This document shows, piece by piece, positions 12,575 to 24,000 of a stretch of DNA of 64,000 nucleotides. Location of the stretch: the NCBI RefSeq assembly GCF_018139145.2, contig NC_059482.1:21661332-21725331 (forward strand), in the 5' to 3' direction. The translations under genes and the position numbers were made by a program. The notes beneath the pieces were generated by a model. That model saw nothing but the letters and a program-made list of their open reading frames with translations, was not told the DNA's origin and ran no database searches. Origin of the DNA: Gymnogyps californianus. Taxonomy: Eukaryota > Chordata > Aves > Accipitriformes > Cathartidae. Numbering within the stretch: position 1 is the stretch's first letter; the number at the start of each line of letters is the position of its first letter.

Positions 12575-15500
12575 TGGCATGTGGGGTCCCTTGGTACATC
12601 CTGCCCCCCCCTTTGGCATTGCGAGGTAACAAAAGAGATGCTGAGTATTGCGTGGGAATTCAGGAGGACATAAGCCACACGGAAAGCTAAAATAGTCCTT
12701 TTCTTGTAACAGCGAGGGACTAGTGCTGGGTGTTGTGCAAGAACTTTTGCAGGCCTGTTTATCCATGCGTAATGTCCAGCACTTTTTGAAAGTACTGATG
12801 TTAAATGTGATTGTGCCTCCATTGCTCTGATCTGAAATACTGACAGCTGTGATAAAGGTAACTCCAGGTTTATTTTGTCTCTATCCTTAAAAAATCGGAG
12901 CAGATGCGGGGAAAGAGGAGGTCTCTCGCCACTGTCCTGAAAGAAGGAGGGAAGACTTCAAAATAAAATTGTTGTTCTTGTGGTTTGTGGTTAAGGCTGA
13001 AGTGGCTTCTTTGAGGTATTTGATTTTTATTGCCTCTAAGTAGAATAGCTGGCAGGAGTTAAAAATAGCTGAGTCTGCTTCCCACCTGTTTGGATGCTCA
13101 TCTTATTTTGGTTCAGAGGTGGAATGTGTGAATGTAAATCATCAGGATTAAAGCAGCGCTGCTCGTGCCCCTGAACGATGGGCACGAGATGCTTATTGCG
13201 CCTTGGTGAGGATAGGCACCCTGGTTGATGTGACACGTGTGCCTTGTTGAGAGAGCAGGAGGAAAATGCTCCTGGGGAAAGATGTTTGGGAGCACTGTAT
13301 GGCCTTCAGTGTGGAAAATTGGAGTCATGAGCCCACACGTTGAATAACAAAGGCAAATATGAATATTGGCTGGTTGAGTGTTTACAGCATTGTTCTCTGG
13401 TTATGCTGAATGAAGCAAGAGCCCTTGGTGGGGGAGCCTGGTAATGATTAGAGATACTATCCAGCACATGAGCAATGGTAGGGTAATGAAGCTGCCTGCA
13501 AGTAGGGAATGTCGGAGCCTGATTGCTTTGCTTTGCAGCATAACACTTCATTAAGCTGTGGGAGTGGGGAGATGAGTAAGCAGTGTTTGCTCTGAAACCT
13601 GCGCTTGAGTGCTGCGCTTCTGGTGTGCCTTGGGACGCAGAGCTTTTGGTATGAACTTTTTTCTTAGCTTCTGTGCAAAGCTAAATTAGAAAAGATTTCT
13701 CTAGTACCAGGCCACGTGCATCCAAAACGTTGTCCTCTGAGGAGCAAAGCATGGTTAGGACAACGTGCTCCTCTTGGGAGACAGGGCATCTACCACGCCA
13801 TGTACAACCACCTTTTATTTTGTGTAAAACTGAATCTTGCTTGTGAATTCTTCATGGCTTTTTGGAAGTTTTCTGTAAAGTTAAGCTCAACCTGAGCTAC
13901 TATAGAGTACATAGAGTCAAAAGATGTGAAGTCTCTGTATTGTAAGTGATGAAATTTGACTTACTAAGAGATGATGAACATATTTGATAAAAGCTTTTTC
14001 ATTAGCCGTTGCACTGGAATTATTTGGGGCCTCTATTCCTTTCTTCACTCATTTCTCCTCTGCATCCCCCAGCAGATGCTGTGCAGTACTGCTGAAACCC
14101 ATGCTGTGGATTTTGCCTCTCTACTGGAATACTCTTCAGTTATTCTGGGACCTTTCTGGTTGGGGTTAAGGCGAGAGTCGTCCAGGAAGGTAGTTTGAGA
14201 GTTAGGTTGTCTCAGCATAGCTTAAATAGATGTATGGGCTGGCTGATGCTGCAGGTGGAGATGCCACTGTGCTTTCCCAGTAATCTGACTGGTGCTGGTG
14301 GGACTCCTCTGTAAGCCCATTGGTACTAACTTGGCAGAAGACTCTCAAACGGCGATCAGCTTTTCTGTTGATTTGCTGAGTTTTGGACTCTGCCATGAGC
14401 TGGAGCCAGTGGCAGGGGTGAGGAAGACGGCAGACTCCCTGCCACCTCGATCGGTGGGATATCAGGTCGGTTAAGTAGTCCGCTGTGGTTTCACCTGACT
14501 CTAACAACTCCCCTTCTCCTTTCCTCCTCTCTTGTGACACTACCAGCATCCTTGCATGCTTTTCAGTCTCTGTAAGCTTTTTGCCAGTGTTGTGAGAGAG
14601 CTTTCCAGGAGCAAATCCTGAAACCTGGCTGGATCTGCAGCTTGGTGTCGGTGCTATGCTTAGTAGCAGAGCTCTGTTGTGGAGGAGTGTTATGGGAAAC
14701 ATTATATATCTGGTAGCAGTGCTGCCAAACTTCTGCGGCAAACACATAATTTCAGGGTCTGTCTTGCTCCACAACGCATCGGGACTGGCTGGAAAGCCTC
14801 CAAGAGGAGGAAAAGAGGGGACTAAGGGAAGAACAAACAGAAACATCTGGGGCAAATTTGCTTTGATCGTGCCGAGTGTTAGAACATGCACTGATGTGTG
14901 GATCAGCATTGAAATGAGAAAGATCCCTGCTAAGAGGGCTTAAGGGCTTGAGAGTCCCCCATGCAGGGAGACTGAAGCAGCAGGGACAAGAATAGCTTGT
15001 GCAAGCGAGCTGTTTGGCACAGAGCGTGGCACTTCCAGCACGGAGCAGCTGTGTGGCCTCCAAGCTCCCGCTTTGCACAGGAACAGCCAGCTGGGAGAAA
15101 GTGGTCTGCTGGTAAGCAATAACCAGCAAAGATATTTGGCTTGTTAGGTGAATGGAGTCGGTGTGTTTCCTTTAATTGCACCATGCTGTGGTCACTTTCG
15201 ATGCATTAGAATTAAAACTTCAGCGTTTTCTTTTGTTTAACTGCCTATGGTGTTTGCACAGGGGAGGGATGTCTGCTGTGCAGGAAAGGCACGCAGCCTG
15301 CTAAAGACTTTGTTTTGTGTCAAGCAAATGTGAAAGAAGCAAAACATGACAATAACTAAAATTCTATTGGCTTCTTATCAAAGCTGCATAGGAAAGGGTA
15401 AGACTTGCTGAACTTCCGTGGTGTTTGAAGCAGATATTGAACACTGGATCTTCAAAGTGCGAGTGGACAAGGCCTGCTTCATCCTCGGCTTCTTTTTCCC

Positions 15501-16872
15501 TGGCTGCTGGGCCAGAAGGACACACAACATGTTGTGCTGGGTTTTTTTGATCTTGCTTTGTGCTCTCTTTTCTGAATGAGCATACTTGTCTTAATGGTGT
15601 CATACCGATGGAGGATATAAAATGTCAGAATAGGTGGAAAAGTTTGTGGAACCTAGAATTCAGTTAAAACAGTGAAAAACACGGTTGCAGAATTTGATGT
15701 TTGGGGTGATTTGCTACTTGTGCTTTGTGTGTGTGAGCTGGCTAAAGAAATTGCTGCTGGTCCTGATAATTTGACCTTCATACACAAAGTTCTGTGTATG
15801 TTTTGGAGGTGGTTGTTAGGTGTTTGTGTATAACTTGTATTATTAAGTGTGTATAAACTAGGAGTGCCTAACCAATGTGGAAATAATTATTCAGTCAAAT
15901 GATTTGCGGTGTTGCAGGCTTTGGTGCTCTGTTTGTAAGTGGGGAAAAAATTATTTATGTGAAATAAGCAAAGTATATGGAAGCTAGGAGCTTGATAACT
16001 TTGGTGCATGATATGTGCACAGTAGCACGCTTCAAACTGGCTTTTTTCAAAGCATGAATGATAAGTGTAGAGGTTTTTTTGCTGACATGACAACACTGGG
16101 TTTGTTTTTAGTACTAACAGTTCACTGGCATTAGAGAATATTTCAAGCTCAGCTTAACAAGTTTAACTTTTATTGCTCACTAAATGTATAATTAAATTAC
16201 GAAGTCTTCTCATCTGTTTTGAACTTAAATTATCACTGGTTTTAACTTTTTTATCGCACATGACTTTCAGGATTGTAAGATGTGTGAAAACGGTTTACTG
16301 TAGCCATATGCTTGTTGGCACAGAACTCCAGGATGTTTCAGTAGGTTTGAAGCATGGGTGGTTGTGTGATGTGTGGTTTTTCTTCTTTTACAAAAGCTGT
16401 GTTGATTCTTGCCTAGACTACTGTATCTGCTCTTATTTCCACAGATTCTTCTGCAGAATCATTTCTAGTGGTTGCCTCGGGAAGGGATCAGGTTTGCAGG
16501 AGGGTGGCTCCCCCAGATCTCTCCTTGATTGCTGCTTTGCATCTAGCCTGTGCTGTTTTCTGGTGCCATAAGTCTAGCTAGCTTGATACCTGTGGATTGA
16601 ATTGCTTTATTGTGAATTTGCTATCCTGGCTGGGTGTGTTTGGTGTGAAGGGATTGCTGTTATCTGTGGGAAGGACACAGCTAAGAAGTCAATTTTCCCT
16701 TTATCAGCTTGATAGCCTCCTTGTTAGAAGTTCCCGGGACAGCAGGCCTGCTCTACTGTTTCTCTACAGATATTAGTGATAAATGTGTTTGTTTAGGTCA
16801 GAGTGGAAGACTTCAACGCTGTGGCTGGGAACCATGAGCTGCCCGTACTGTGTATCCATATGTGCCATATGT

Positions 16873-16900
16873 ACACGTATAGGTAGTATATCATACGTGT
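16873..16900. repeat. 8-bp perfect inverted repeat
   Basis: ACACGTAT at 16873-16880 and its complement ATACGTGT at 16893-16900 are separated by a 12-base AT-rich spacer. The adjacent sequence also contains two CATATG-like motifs. The stem is too short to argue for an RNA gene; it is recorded only as structure. Confidence 0.6.
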
Positions 16901-19900
16901 GACAGTGCAGTGAACTGGGGAACACTGGCAATCTGACTGGACTTCTGCCTACCCTGTCTTTCATGGGAAGGTAGCCGCTTTAATTAACATCCTTTCTGAA
17001 TAGACTTGTTTGATCTTTTTGCAGTCTGTTCCTGAATTTAGGGTGAGAACATCTACTGGGTTCCTCCCATCCACAAGCCAATTGCCTTTTTATTTTGCTG
17101 TTTTGCACCATGCTGGTTCTCGGTGGTTTTTGCTTGAGCGAGTGCAAAGTCTGTTGTCTTCAATGCCTGAAGATTATCCGTAGTTAGTATTTGAGATATG
17201 CCTGGTCCATCCTTTTCAGCAAGTGAGCTGCTACTCGTGCCTTAAAAGAATAGTGGAAATGTCAGCTGTCATCCCCTGTTCTGCTCTAAGGAGGGATTAA
17301 AATCTGGGAATAAAGGCACTTGTGCAGTTGACTTCAGACTCTTCTATTTGCATGACATTTGCAAGGGAGCAAAGGAAAGAAGGTCAAGCAGCTGCTGGTG
17401 ATTAAAATAATCCCTGCAGAGAGTTCTCCCAAGACCTTGAGTTTCATCCACAGTAGTTGATTAGGATTCTTACCTTGCTTTTCAGAATCCGATGGTGTGA
17501 ATTATTTTTTTAGGATGTGATGAAATAAGACCAGATCCAGTCTGTTTTGTATACGCAGCCGAAAGGGGCTCTGACTCAAGCGGTGGGGGTGACAGTAATT
17601 GCACCCCAGGCAGTGGGCTCTTCACTAGATGGTGATGCATGACTCTGGTTCATGATTTAGCTACGACTAGGTAAGTATTGCTGGGGACCAGCATGATGGT
17701 GGTCCGTTTCTGAAGCTAAAACACCAACACCTTGTGCTTCCTTGAGCCTGACTGGTGGTGGTGGGTTGCTCATTTGCTGTATAGTTTTGACCTAGTTTTA
17801 TACAGCTGCTGAAGCAGAGGGATTTAGAAAGGGATAGCTGTCGCAGCTTGTTTCAGTGAATTGCGATCTGGTGGATGAGAAAAGGCACTTTTAAACACAA
17901 CAGTGTTGATGACCTCATAGTCTGGTGGTGATACGGCTTCATACAAACCTTTGAATTTCTCTGTAGAGTTCACAGTACTAATGCAGTATGATTTGTGTCT
18001 GTTGTATGTGGTTGAATGGAAGGAAATGCTTTTTCTGTTCAGGTTTTCTTATAGCTGGTACTTGTTCTAAACTCTGCTTTTCCTGAGAGGTAGGAAGTGG
18101 TGTTCATACTCTGGAATGTGAGTTGCGCGAAGGAGTTTGGAGAGCTTTTTAAAGAACTGCAAAGGGAGGCAATATATTCCCACCGAAGCTGCTAAACAGC
18201 AAAAGCTTCTGTGAGCCCAGAGGCACATGTACTTTCAGTAAAGTCTGTTTTTAATCCTGTAATCAGGAGATGTAAGAGGAGTCCTTCTCCCTCACTAATT
18301 GGTGGAACCCCCTCCTTGCTGTCAGCTTCCTCTCCTAAAATGCCTCGACTAGCACGTGGTGCCGGTCTGGGCTGCTCTCCTCCTTCCCCCTGCCCCGAGG
18401 GTCTCTGAGCATCCGTGTTCCTCAAGCTCACCACGTGGGAATGACACAATGCAGCTTTTCTTGCTCCTCAACTTCTCCTAGTGGTAATTTGAAACTTACC
18501 TTTTTTTTTCATTACTCTTACTACACAAGCATATTGTTCTGAAACTGCTCTTGTTTGGAAGGTTTCTTGGGTGGGTGTAGCGGATAGAGGGCCACAGGCT
18601 GTCTCCTTAGAAAGGCAGAACTGGTGTGGGTTGTGCTGGGGAGATTTTTTTCTTCCCCTTCCTCAAACTCAGCCCTTCAGTTTATCAGACACCAGATAAA
18701 AAGGATTATTTTTCTCCTTTTGCTTCACTTAAATTGGGAGAAGCAGGTCAGCATTGCCACTGAACGCACCTCTCCTACACTTGCAATGGTAAGAGAGAAA
18801 AAGGATCACAGCTTTTAGCTAGCAGGTGGTCATCTTGTTCCACATTTAAAGTATTATTGGCTAGATCTTATGCTTTTGCATACTTAAGTACTGAACTGTG
18901 AATGTATGCAATACTAAAGCTTAGTTAAGGTCCCATTTAACTTCCATTAGTCTTCTCAGAAGAATAAAGCTTGATTTCTCAGAGCTGAGGTTTGCTGCAG
19001 AGCACAGGGAAGGCTGGTATTTCAATGTGCGGTATTTTAATGTTGTATATTTCAAGAAAAGCTTGTTTAAGCTTCCCAGGTCTGTGAGAACCAGTCTGTT
19101 ATCTTCCTGGGCTCATCTTTCCAGAAAAACTGAGCTTTAATCTTTGGTGGATCTGAAGCAAAGGTTACTAGGTTGGAGGATGCAAAAATAACTGAAGCAA
19201 CCAGGAAGAGTTTTGGGAGAGTGTGCTCTGGCCCTTGCAAATTCTTCTGCTTGCAGATGTGTTAGTAAGTCCTGTCCTCTAGAGGAGAATTACAGCGCTA
19301 GCCCATATATTTTTATAAAGAAACTATCCTTGACTAAAAGACTGAGACAGCACCTTCAGTGAAGGGCGTTCTGACTCTCAGCTTTTGAAATTAGCTTAAT
19401 CTAAAACCTCCATCTGTTGCTGAATGATTAGGATGGGTGCAGAAAGTTAAGGAAAACCCACCTTGTAAGTCATGATAGTGTTGGTCTTAGAGGCTGCTTT
19501 AAAATAGTATAATTTGGATGTCATCTTAGTTTCCAGTTGTGAGAATCAGTTTTGCAGTCTGAGGATAACAAGCAGGCATCTACTAACCTTTTAAAAAAGT
19601 TGATATCCTAATTTTCAAATTTATGATTACTTTGGGAGATACGGTTTTAGATGGTGGCAGTCTGACCAAACTGCAATTAATTACTCTGATCCTTCAGGTA
19701 CCGTTTTGTTTTTATGTTCTAAGTGGAGAGGTAATTTCTGCCACTTCCTGCTATACAGAATAAAAGTGCTTTAGTTAATAATGGCTGTAATTAAGGACTT
19801 GGAAATGTTTCCCATGCTCTCTTTTTCCCATAAACTTGTCTTTGTGCTCTCCGAAGCAGCAATGGTGCAAGTGTTGGTGTAACATGTCATGCAGCGGCAA

Positions 19901-20985
19901 ACGCTTGCACTGAAAAACTCTTTGGGATGTAGGCTGCTTGCTTCCAAAACTGATGAAATGCTAGTTCTCCTATGTCAGATGTCTGAGGTGTAATGTGTTA
20001 GTGTGATGTCTTTAAGCTTTGAGTGGTTTTGAGTGTCTGTGGCTCTTAAGGCATGTCTGGCATCTTAAATATCAGTGGAAGCAGAGACTTTGTGAGTCAG
20101 GGTTGGTTTTTCTGTGGGTATGATGGGCAGGTGATTTTGTCCATGCTGTTTTGCTATGGAGATGAGAGCTGGATTTGTATGATTAACGTTTTTCAAGGAG
20201 TTCTCCATTGTGAGAGCTACTCAGGCTGGAAGGAGGACAGGATGGTTTGCAGCCAGAGTTCTTTCCAAAGCAGCTCCCTGTGGAGCGTGAGTGTTTCTCT
20301 TGAACACGCCAGCTGGTCTGGTGGAGGTTGTGCATTAGGACTTGTCACCTGGATTGTCATGAGGACATAGCAGTACCTTCATTACTATAAAATAAAGAAT
20401 AGGGTGAATATTTTGAAATGATGAATGGATATTGGATGATGTTACCGGTTTCTTGTGGTTGAAGATGTAAATCTCAGGGCTCCTTTGGACTGGCCCCTTT
20501 ATGTACAGCTGAAAGAAAAGATGTTGCTTCTCAAATGGGGAATACGAACACTTCGATCTGGGGGAGGGAAGTGAGTCCAACCTTTCAATTGTATGCATGA
20601 AACTTATTTTTCTTTAAAACTCTACTACCACACCTTTGTTTTCCCACAGATGCTTTTTTGCCTTCTTGGTTCGGGCAGTTGGGCCAAACACAAGGGCATT
20701 CATTATGTTTTTGCAGCATCTACATAAATGCTGCTATTCTTGTGCCATTTATGTTCTGTAGAGTTAAGACAGCATTGTGTCTAAAGTACCTGTTATTTCA
20801 GTCTTTTTGGTACTTAGATATCATCACTCTTTTTATGCAGCTTTAAAAATTTCCTATTGCTTATGTCACATAGTTTTTTACAATGAAAACGAGTTGACAG
20901 TATGTTAGTTCCTATAAGTATACTCTTCTGTATATTAAATGCATCACATCAGTACTGAACTGACGCTCCTTTTTTCTCCTTTCAG

Positions 20986-21018
20986 CCAGATAATGAAATC
21001 TCTTCAGACTGCAATCAC
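20986..21018 (+). CDS. GLG1: GLG1 exon 2 (33-nt microexon)
   Basis: Eleven codons, phase 0 at both ends, reading PDNEISSDCNH and equivalent to human residues 147-157. It carries a single Cys that belongs to the junction between the first and second GLG1 repeats. The acceptor has a strong pyrimidine tract (TTTTTTCTCCTTTCAG) and the donor is GTAAGT, close to consensus. Both are what a very short exon needs for recognition. Being 33 nt, it could be skipped without a frameshift, which would remove one Cys and leave the disulfide pairing odd. The first and last codons are fixed by the match to the human protein. Confidence 0.93.
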
Positions 21019-24000
21019 GTAAGTATAGCTTTGTTTTATTCAGTCTCTAGCTATGGCATTTGCGCCTTATATCCCTTGTCAACCTTAGGTATTTTGCATA
21101 GTTTGGTAGTTTGCAAAAGGCATTAATCAGGACTTATTTGGGTTTCTGTACTGGCCTATGGAGGAAGAACGCAAGGTGACTTCTTTAACCCAGTATAGCC
21201 ACTGTGGCCTTACTGGAGACTTCAGAGTGGGACGTATTTAAGAGCTTTATAAACTGTACTTCTGTATCAGAGGAGGATAGCAGACGTCTTTCCTATTTTA
21301 TAGTTGGGGGGTGGTTCCCGTGAATTACTGGGAGTAATATGATGTGCTCCTTTTGGGAAAGATGTGAGCAGTGCTGAATTTAAACTCTTAATTTCAGCTG
21401 TTGAAGCCTTCTGTATTACTTTCACAGCTGCTAAATTCTTAGTCTCGCTTGGAAAATGCTGTGGGGGTGTGATATTTAGAGGCAGTTTGAACCACTTGGC
21501 TGGTTTTAGAACAGATTTCCTCTCAGCACTGTGTTTAACAGTGAGCAAACTGTTAGCCAGTTTTCAGGCTGTCAAGCTGACTCTTCAAATCCTGAGACTC
21601 GTAAAAAAAAAAAATAAATCATCAGAGCGAAGGTTGGTATTAGGTTGCCTTTGCCTTCTCTCATTTGCATTCTGTTAGAATACACCATATCAAGATCCTT
21701 AATTGTTTGGTTAACCCTGGACACAGACGAGTGCATGCCTCAATGACGATCTTGGTTTCAGATGCTTGAGAAGCTGTATTTTGGTTTATTATTGGAAGAT
21801 ATATTCCAGAAATGAAACCCAGCCATGCTGTACAACTAGTGATTTCCAACTGTGTTTACAAATTAACCTTTAGCACTACGCTGCCTGACTTCATGGCAGC
21901 TGTAATTCTTTGTTGTGCAGGGTTGGATCAGATGAAGGGCACATCATGTTTCTGTTTAAGACATTTCTTTTTTTGAAAAAGAGAACACTTCAGTAATTAA
22001 AACCTGTCTACCTGACATTTAAATGTGCCAACAGAAACTACCTGAATGAAGAAGAAATTGAGGATTCTAGAAATCAAAGTTGGACCTTTCCTCTGCTGGA
22101 TTAAATGGCAGTGTCTCTGCCACAAGGCAGATGTCAGGCTGCTGTGGGTTGTAGAAGCCATTCAGGAATAGGAAGTGTGGGCAAAGTCTCATTTTCCCAG
22201 GCAGAAATTGAAGGAGTGATCAAAAGCTAGACCATAGAAAGGCGTCTCATGTCCAAACGTTTTCTTTGCCTCTCTCTGCAGTCTTTGGTAGTACAACTGC
22301 TGATCGTCTCCTAGGAAAATATTGCCTAATGCTAAAATCTGGATTTTTAAGCTGCAAGTTTAACCTTCCTTCTGTCAGTGGGAAGGTTCCTTTGGAGAAC
22401 ATCTCATTTCGAGACTCTCCAAAGTTCAAGATTACAAATGTAGAGGTGTATTCTTATGGTGTCGGACCTCATTCTTGTCCTTCCGATCCTGGCTGGGAGA
22501 GGTCTTACAGCATTCTCTGCGAGGACAGGTTCCCTGTTTATTCACTTTTATCTATTAAACCTGTATATTTACAACTTCTTACTCCCTCTGAAATACCCTA
22601 GGATCCCATCATCTCCTTTTTTTTAACTTTTCTCAAGTCCATGATAGGAGGTGTGGAAGACAGTGCAGCTGTGTTGATTCCATTTTTAGTTCTCTGTGCA
22701 TGCTTCCACCCTCTTGGAGATGATGTAAAACTGCTTTCCTTGTGTACGAGCATGTTTTTGTGTTTTCTTAGCGTTTTGTGTACAACTGAAACTTCAAAAT
22801 AAAGTTTGACCAAACTGTTTTAACTTTTTGATATTAATTTGATTTTGTCACAAAGGCAGAGTATTTGAAAGGAATTTTTAAAACTATTTAATCTTTATGT
22901 TAATGAAAAATGTTTAAATGCAAGTTAAGTTCGTAGAGAAAAGCAGATGCGCTCATAGAGTTTTTCTCCAGCAACATCTCAGCTATTAATTTTGCTGAGG
23001 TTTTGCTATCTTACCCTGTATTACTTTATGGTGCCTCAGGAGGACATCTGGGCTGTGTATATACCTGCAGAGTGTGGCTTGCCCAAGATTGATTCTTGCA
23101 AAATGACCAAATGCATCTAGGCTCCTATAGGATCTAATCTCTGGCTCCTAGAAGAACAGTCATCCTTACTGAGGCGTTTTGCAGTCTAATGTCTAATGTA
23201 TCATTGTGCTTAGCAAGAGAGAGAACCTCCTATAGGTTTGAAATATACCTGCATCCAAAAAGTTGTCTGGTCACAGCCCCTCACAGAAGAGAGAGAATGA
23301 GGGGCCAGCTGCATTGTCCTCCTTCCTTTTTTGCTAGGCTTTTATTAGGTTTTCAGCATGAAATCTGCTCATATCGAGGACTTTGTTTTTGTTAGATCAT
23401 TTGCATTAGGCAGACAAGCCATGGCACAGAATGGTGTGGTGGGCTAAAGACGTTGCTAAATATGCAGCAGGTAGCAAATTACAGCTTTCATTGTTTTATC
23501 CTTTCAGTTATGAAACTGTCTTCATTAGATATATTTCCTTTTAATGAGTCAGCTCATGACCTTATGGACAGATTTTTAACAGTGTGAATTTGTTGAAGAT
23601 GAGAAAATTACTGCAGAAGTGAAGGGACAAAGTTGTTGTCAAGGAGACTTTGCGTTGATTGTTGCACTGTAGAAAGATGATGATACAAATGGGGAATAAA
23701 TGATGTTTCATTCTTTTCTGAAGCAAAATATTTGTTCTTCTCCATGGGAAGCTCTTAAACCCCCTTTCTACAAATGCTCTCTCTCTAGCTCTTGTGGAAC
23801 TACAAGCTGAACCTGACTACAGATCCGAAATTTGAATCCGTGGCCAGAGAAGTCTGCAAGTCCACTATTGCAGAGGTAAGCCAGAAGAAAGGCATGGCCG
23901 CTGTTGTGGCACTAGGTTTTTTTCATTTCTTTGTGGTAGTGAATTAGTGTGCGAATAACGTTTTGGGTTTGGGGAAGCTCTAGTCTCATATGCCAGATTA

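Larger units (their letters stand above)
1..20985 (+). other. GLG1: GLG1 intron 1 (3' part), non-coding
   Basis: About 21 kb before the first recognisable exon. It ends in a strong pyrimidine tract and CAG (acceptor at 20984-20985). I found no sequence encoding the N-terminal GLG1 repeat or a signal peptide here, and no CpG-rich promoter, so exon 1 and the transcription start lie upstream of the window. Recognisable contents are a short CR1 3' fragment (6235-6286), a T20 tract with a possible antisense retrocopy end (8864-8883), a five-unit minisatellite (12519-12574), an 8-bp inverted repeat (16873-16900) and an unexplained antisense ORF (14202-14909). The remaining sequence is ordinary AT-moderate intron. 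Short ORFs such as 4023-4466 and 16173-16571 have no recognisable domain. Confidence 0.85.

Noticed and set aside
14202..14909. Calling the 235-codon antisense ORF a gene
   Set aside because: No recognised domain, no promoter or splice evidence and a composition like random antisense; kept only as an observation.
16173..16571. 132-codon + strand ORF in intron 1
   Set aside because: Hydrophobic, Cys-rich composition arises from T-rich intron sequence; no family match.
1..20985. Presence of exon 1 or an additional coding exon upstream of 20986
   Set aside because: No match to the signal peptide, Gln-rich region or first repeat on the + strand, and phase 0 entry at 20986 fits exon 1 ending just before human residue 147.
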